Of a DNA stretch of 64,000 nucleotides, positions 61,975 to 64,000 are shown piece by piece (within the stretch, counting starts at the first letter, position 1; each line of letters opens with the position of its first letter). The position numbers and the translations under genes are program-made. The stretch lies in assembly GCF_000252445.1 (NCBI RefSeq), contig NC_017790.1, positions 1,346,501 to 1,410,500 of the forward strand, read 5' to 3'. The notes below the pieces were generated by a model. The model did no database searches. It saw only the letters and a program-made list of their open reading frames with translations, and had not been told where the DNA came from. The stretch comes from Deinococcus gobiensis I-0. GTDB taxonomy: Bacteria; Deinococcota; Deinococci; Deinococcales; Deinococcaceae.

Positions 61975-63141
61975 ATGTCAACGCTGTATCCGTCTGGTCC
62001 CGGCTGGGCCATGACCCGGCCGGGGGCCGCCCTCGCCGCCTTCCTGCGGACCCTGCCCGCCCCGCCCCGGCTCCTGGGCCTGGGCGAGCCGACGCACGGC
62101 GTTTCGGCCTTTCCAGGCTGGCGCAACCGTATGTTGCAGGTGCTGGTCGAGGAACACGGCTTCCGGTCCATCGCCATAGAGAGTGACGCCGTCGCTGCGC
62201 TGCGGGTGAATACCTATGTCACAGCGGGCGAAGGGACGCTGGACGAGATCATGGCGTCGGGCTTCAGCCACGGCTTCGGGACTCTGCCCGCCAACCGCGC
62301 GCTCGTCGAGTGGCTGCGGGCCTTCAACGCGGGCCGTGATCCTGCCGACCGGGTGCGCTTCTACGGCTTCGACCCGCCGCTGGAAAACATGTGGGCGGCC
62401 AGCCCGCGCGCCAGCCTGCTCGCCCTGCACGCCTTCCTGAGTACGCACGGGCAGGCCGGGCCGGCGGAGGCGGCGACCATTGAGCGCCTGTGCGGTGAGG
62501 ATGCCCGCTGGACCGACGAGGCGGCGGCGCTGAACCCGGCCGCGTCGCTGGGCCGCACCCCGCAGGCGCGCGAGCTGCGGGTGCTGGCCGACGACCTCGC
62601 CACCCTGCTCCGGCGGCAGGCCCCGGAACTGGCTGCCCGGCCCGGCTTCTGGGAAGCGGAGTTGCACGCCCGCACGGCGACCGGCCTGCTGCGTTACCAC
62701 GCGGTCATGGCCGACCCCGTCCCGACGCCCATACGTGTGGAGGGCATGCTGGCCCTGCGGGATCTCCTCATGGCCGACCACCTGACGGCGGTGGCCGACC
62801 GCGAGCGCCCGCGCGGCCCCACCCTGGTCTTCGCGCACAACTCGCACCTGCAACGCCCCCGCAGCGAGATGCGGATGCTGGGCGAGACGCTGGGCTGGTG
62901 GGGTGCGGGCGCACACCTGGGCCTGCGCCTGGGCACGGCATACGCCTTCATTGCCTTGCATTGGCGCTCGTCGCCGCCGGAGGTCGCCTCGGAGTGGCCG
63001 CCCGCCACGCTGTATGCCGCCCGCGACCTGGAGGGGCTGGGCCTCCCCGAGTCCGCCGGGACACCGCAGTCCGCCCATTTTCCCCTGAAGGCGGAACAGG
63101 TGCCCTGGCTGGACGGCCTGCTCCTGCTGGAGCGCGAGTGA
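61975..63141 (+). CDS. Erythromycin-esterase-family protein
   Basis: 388 residues. Family motifs: LGEPTHGVSAF (GExTHG with catalytic His), AIESDAVAALRVN, and FAHNSHLQR near residue 285. The family opens the lactone ring of macrolides in some members, but most homologues have unknown substrates, so resistance is not inferred. AAAGGAAC lies six bases before ATG, so this gene has a conventional ribosome binding site. Confidence 0.85.
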   Translation: MSTLYPSGPGWAMTRPGAALAAFLRTLPAPPRLLGLGEPTHGVSAFPGWRNRMLQVLVEEHGFRSIAIESDAVAALRVNTYVTAGEGTLDEIMASGFSHGFGTLPANRALVEWLRAFNAGRDPADRVRFYGFDPPLENMWAASPRASLLALHAFLSTHGQAGPAEAATIERLCGEDARWTDEAAALNPAASLGRTPQARELRVLADDLATLLRRQAPELAARPGFWEAELHARTATGLLRYHAVMADPVPTPIRVEGMLALRDLLMADHLTAVADRERPRGPTLVFAHNSHLQRPRSEMRMLGETLGWWGAGAHLGLRLGTAYAFIALHWRSSPPEVASEWPPATLYAARDLEGLGLPESAGTPQSAHFPLKAEQVPWLDGLLLLERE

Positions 63142-63222
63142 GCGCAGGGCGACACCTTCCCGGTCTGTCGCCGGAGCGACGGAGCCCGCCCGACACTGCG
63201 CCCACTGGCCTACGCTGGTCTC

Positions 63223-63600
63223 ATGGAGATCATCCTCGACCACTGCGTGATTCATGTGACCGACTGGGCGCGGTCGAACGCCTTCTACCGGGACGTGCTG
63301 GGGGCCGAGGTCGTACCTCAGGGCAAGGGCTACGCCTATCGCCTGGGGGACCAGCAGCTCAACGTGCATGGGCCGGGCCTGAATCCCTCGCCCCTGGCGC
63401 GCGTTCCGGTGGCCCCCGGCGGCTCGGACCTGTGTTTCGTGTGGCCGGGCCGCCCCGAGGAGGCCGCCGCCCACCTGAAGGCCCACGGCGTCGCCGTCGA
63501 GCTGGGGCCGGTCGAGCGCCGGGGCGCACGTGGCCCAGGCCACAGCGTCTACTTCCGCGACCCCGACGGCTCGCTGCTGGAGTTCATCAGTTACGGCTGA
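63223..63600 (+). CDS. VOC (glyoxalase/dioxygenase-like) protein
   Basis: 125 residues. Two beta-alpha-beta-beta-beta units: DHCVIHVTDWARSNAFYRDVLGAE and VYFRDPDGSLLEFISYG. The metal-binding His/Glu positions are His7 region, His49 region and Glu in LLEF. Similar proteins confer fosfomycin or other small-molecule modification, but function here is open. TACGCT ends six bases before ATG. Confidence 0.87.
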   Translation: MEIILDHCVIHVTDWARSNAFYRDVLGAEVVPQGKGYAYRLGDQQLNVHGPGLNPSPLARVPVAPGGSDLCFVWPGRPEEAAAHLKAHGVAVELGPVERRGARGPGHSVYFRDPDGSLLEFISYG

Positions 63601-63613
63601 AGCGCGTCCGGCC

Positions 63614-63997
63614 CTAGAACCCCAGCACCCGCAGCAGCGGCGGCAGCAGCACCGCCAGGGCGACCATGACTGCCCCCCCGCTGGCGACCAGCACGGCCCC
63701 GGCGGCGGCGTCCTTCGCCACCTTCGCCAGCGGATGCAGCTCGGGGCTGGCGAGGTCCACCACGGCTTCCAGGGCGGTGTTCACGAGTTCCAGACCCAGC
63801 ACGAGCGCGCAGGCCAGCGCGACCGGGGCCAGGGGCGCGCGCAGGGCCAGGGCCACGGCGCAGGCGAGCGTCCCCGCCCACACCTCGATCCGGAAGTTGG
63901 GCTGCGTGCGGTAGGCGTGGGCGATGCCGGCCCGGGCGAAACCCGCCGAGCGCCACCACCGCCGCAGGCTCAGCGCCGAGCCGCCCTCCAGCCGCAT
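63614..63997 (-). CDS. dgkA: Diacylglycerol kinase (possibly truncated at window edge)
   Basis: 127 residues from the first ATG visible. Small membrane enzyme that recycles diacylglycerol to phosphatidic acid. Core ELVNTALEAVVDL and HPLAKVAKDAAAGAVLV hold the active-site Glu and Lys, among three membrane helices. Only three bases lie beyond this ATG, so an upstream start cannot be excluded; the 12 residues before SAGFARAGIAHA are an extension relative to E. coli DgkA. Confidence 0.9.
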   Translation of the reverse strand: MRLEGGSALSLRRWWRSAGFARAGIAHAYRTQPNFRIEVWAGTLACAVALALRAPLAPVALACALVLGLELVNTALEAVVDLASPELHPLAKVAKDAAAGAVLVASGGAVMVALAVLLPPLLRVLGF

Positions 63998-64000
63998 GTC

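Noticed and set aside
61975..63141. Macrolide resistance gene
   Set aside because: The erythromycin-esterase family is broad and chromosomal members mostly have unknown substrates; no linked resistance or mobile element is seen.

Overview
The window is very GC-rich, gene-dense chromosomal DNA. It is most likely from a Deinococcus species. The reasons are the complete 14-gene nuoA-N operon in a Deinococcus-Thermus style (NuoA of 119 codons, NuoG with an extra N7-type cysteine set), the rpmH-rnpA-yidD-yidC cluster with rnpA starting inside rpmH, TelA, DUF2726 and CHASE2/FecR proteins typical of the group, and above all a promoter style in which a TANNNT box ends only 5-9 bases before the start codon (leaderless mRNAs). 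Assignment to genus is inference from these traits; no rRNA or tRNA gene was found. I saw no insertion sequence, prophage, CRISPR array or tRNA.

Layout. 1-2570: end of a TrkH/KtrB potassium channel subunit (-) and a THUMP-type RNA methyltransferase (+). 2595-5347: ribosomal protein L34, RNase P protein, YidD and the membrane insertase YidC, closed by a 20-bp perfect inverted repeat. 5394-11177: polyprenyl diphosphate synthase, a membrane stress-type protein, acylphosphatase, OsmC/Ohr protein, alpha/beta hydrolase, MFS exporter and an AraC-type regulator. 11178-26177: the nuoA-N operon for respiratory complex I, all on the + strand with mostly overlapping or abutting genes, ending at a strong hairpin.

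26331-36926: a FecR-domain secreted protein overlapping a CHASE2-GGDEF membrane protein (-), an ABC-F ATPase (+), TelA (-), a secreted BsuPI-like protein (-), a beta-lactamase-fold serine hydrolase with duplicated N-terminal domains (-), then gatC-serS (+). 37030-39915: a large soluble sensor histidine kinase followed by a stand-alone sigma-region-2-like protein. 39916-40351: a long non-coding stretch with RNA-like hairpins and an intrinsic terminator in front of a CorC/HlyC-type transporter and cdd.

42385-51117 holds isocitrate lyase (with a three-copy GTACACCAC operator-like array upstream), a HAD hydrolase, NrnA/DHH phosphoesterase, DegV plus a lipoprotein beta-lactamase-fold hydrolase, and a 1051-residue membrane Fe-S oxidoreductase whose last 260 residues carry seven copies of an RKxWxP[KR] motif. 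51264-63997 holds a DUF2726 protein, clpS-clpA, a Thr-rich lipoprotein, a Gfo/Idh/MocA oxidoreductase, two GNAT acetyltransferases, a lipocalin-like protein, an unknown charged protein, an SDR dehydrogenase, an M29 aminopeptidase, purU, an erythromycin-esterase-family protein, a VOC protein and diacylglycerol kinase.

Functional threads: energy metabolism (complex I, a second quinone/Fe-S type membrane oxidoreductase, isoprenoid chain synthesis that may feed menaquinone, glyoxylate shunt), envelope biogenesis and protein targeting (YidC/YidD/SRP-linked insertion), proteolysis by N-end rule (ClpS/ClpA), and signalling (FecR/CHASE2/GGDEF pair; histidine kinase plus sigma-like protein). The strongest candidates for something undescribed are the RKxWxPK-repeat tail, the apparent AUC start of nuoA, the solo sigma-2 protein beside the orphan kinase, the aceA operator array and the structured leader before corC.
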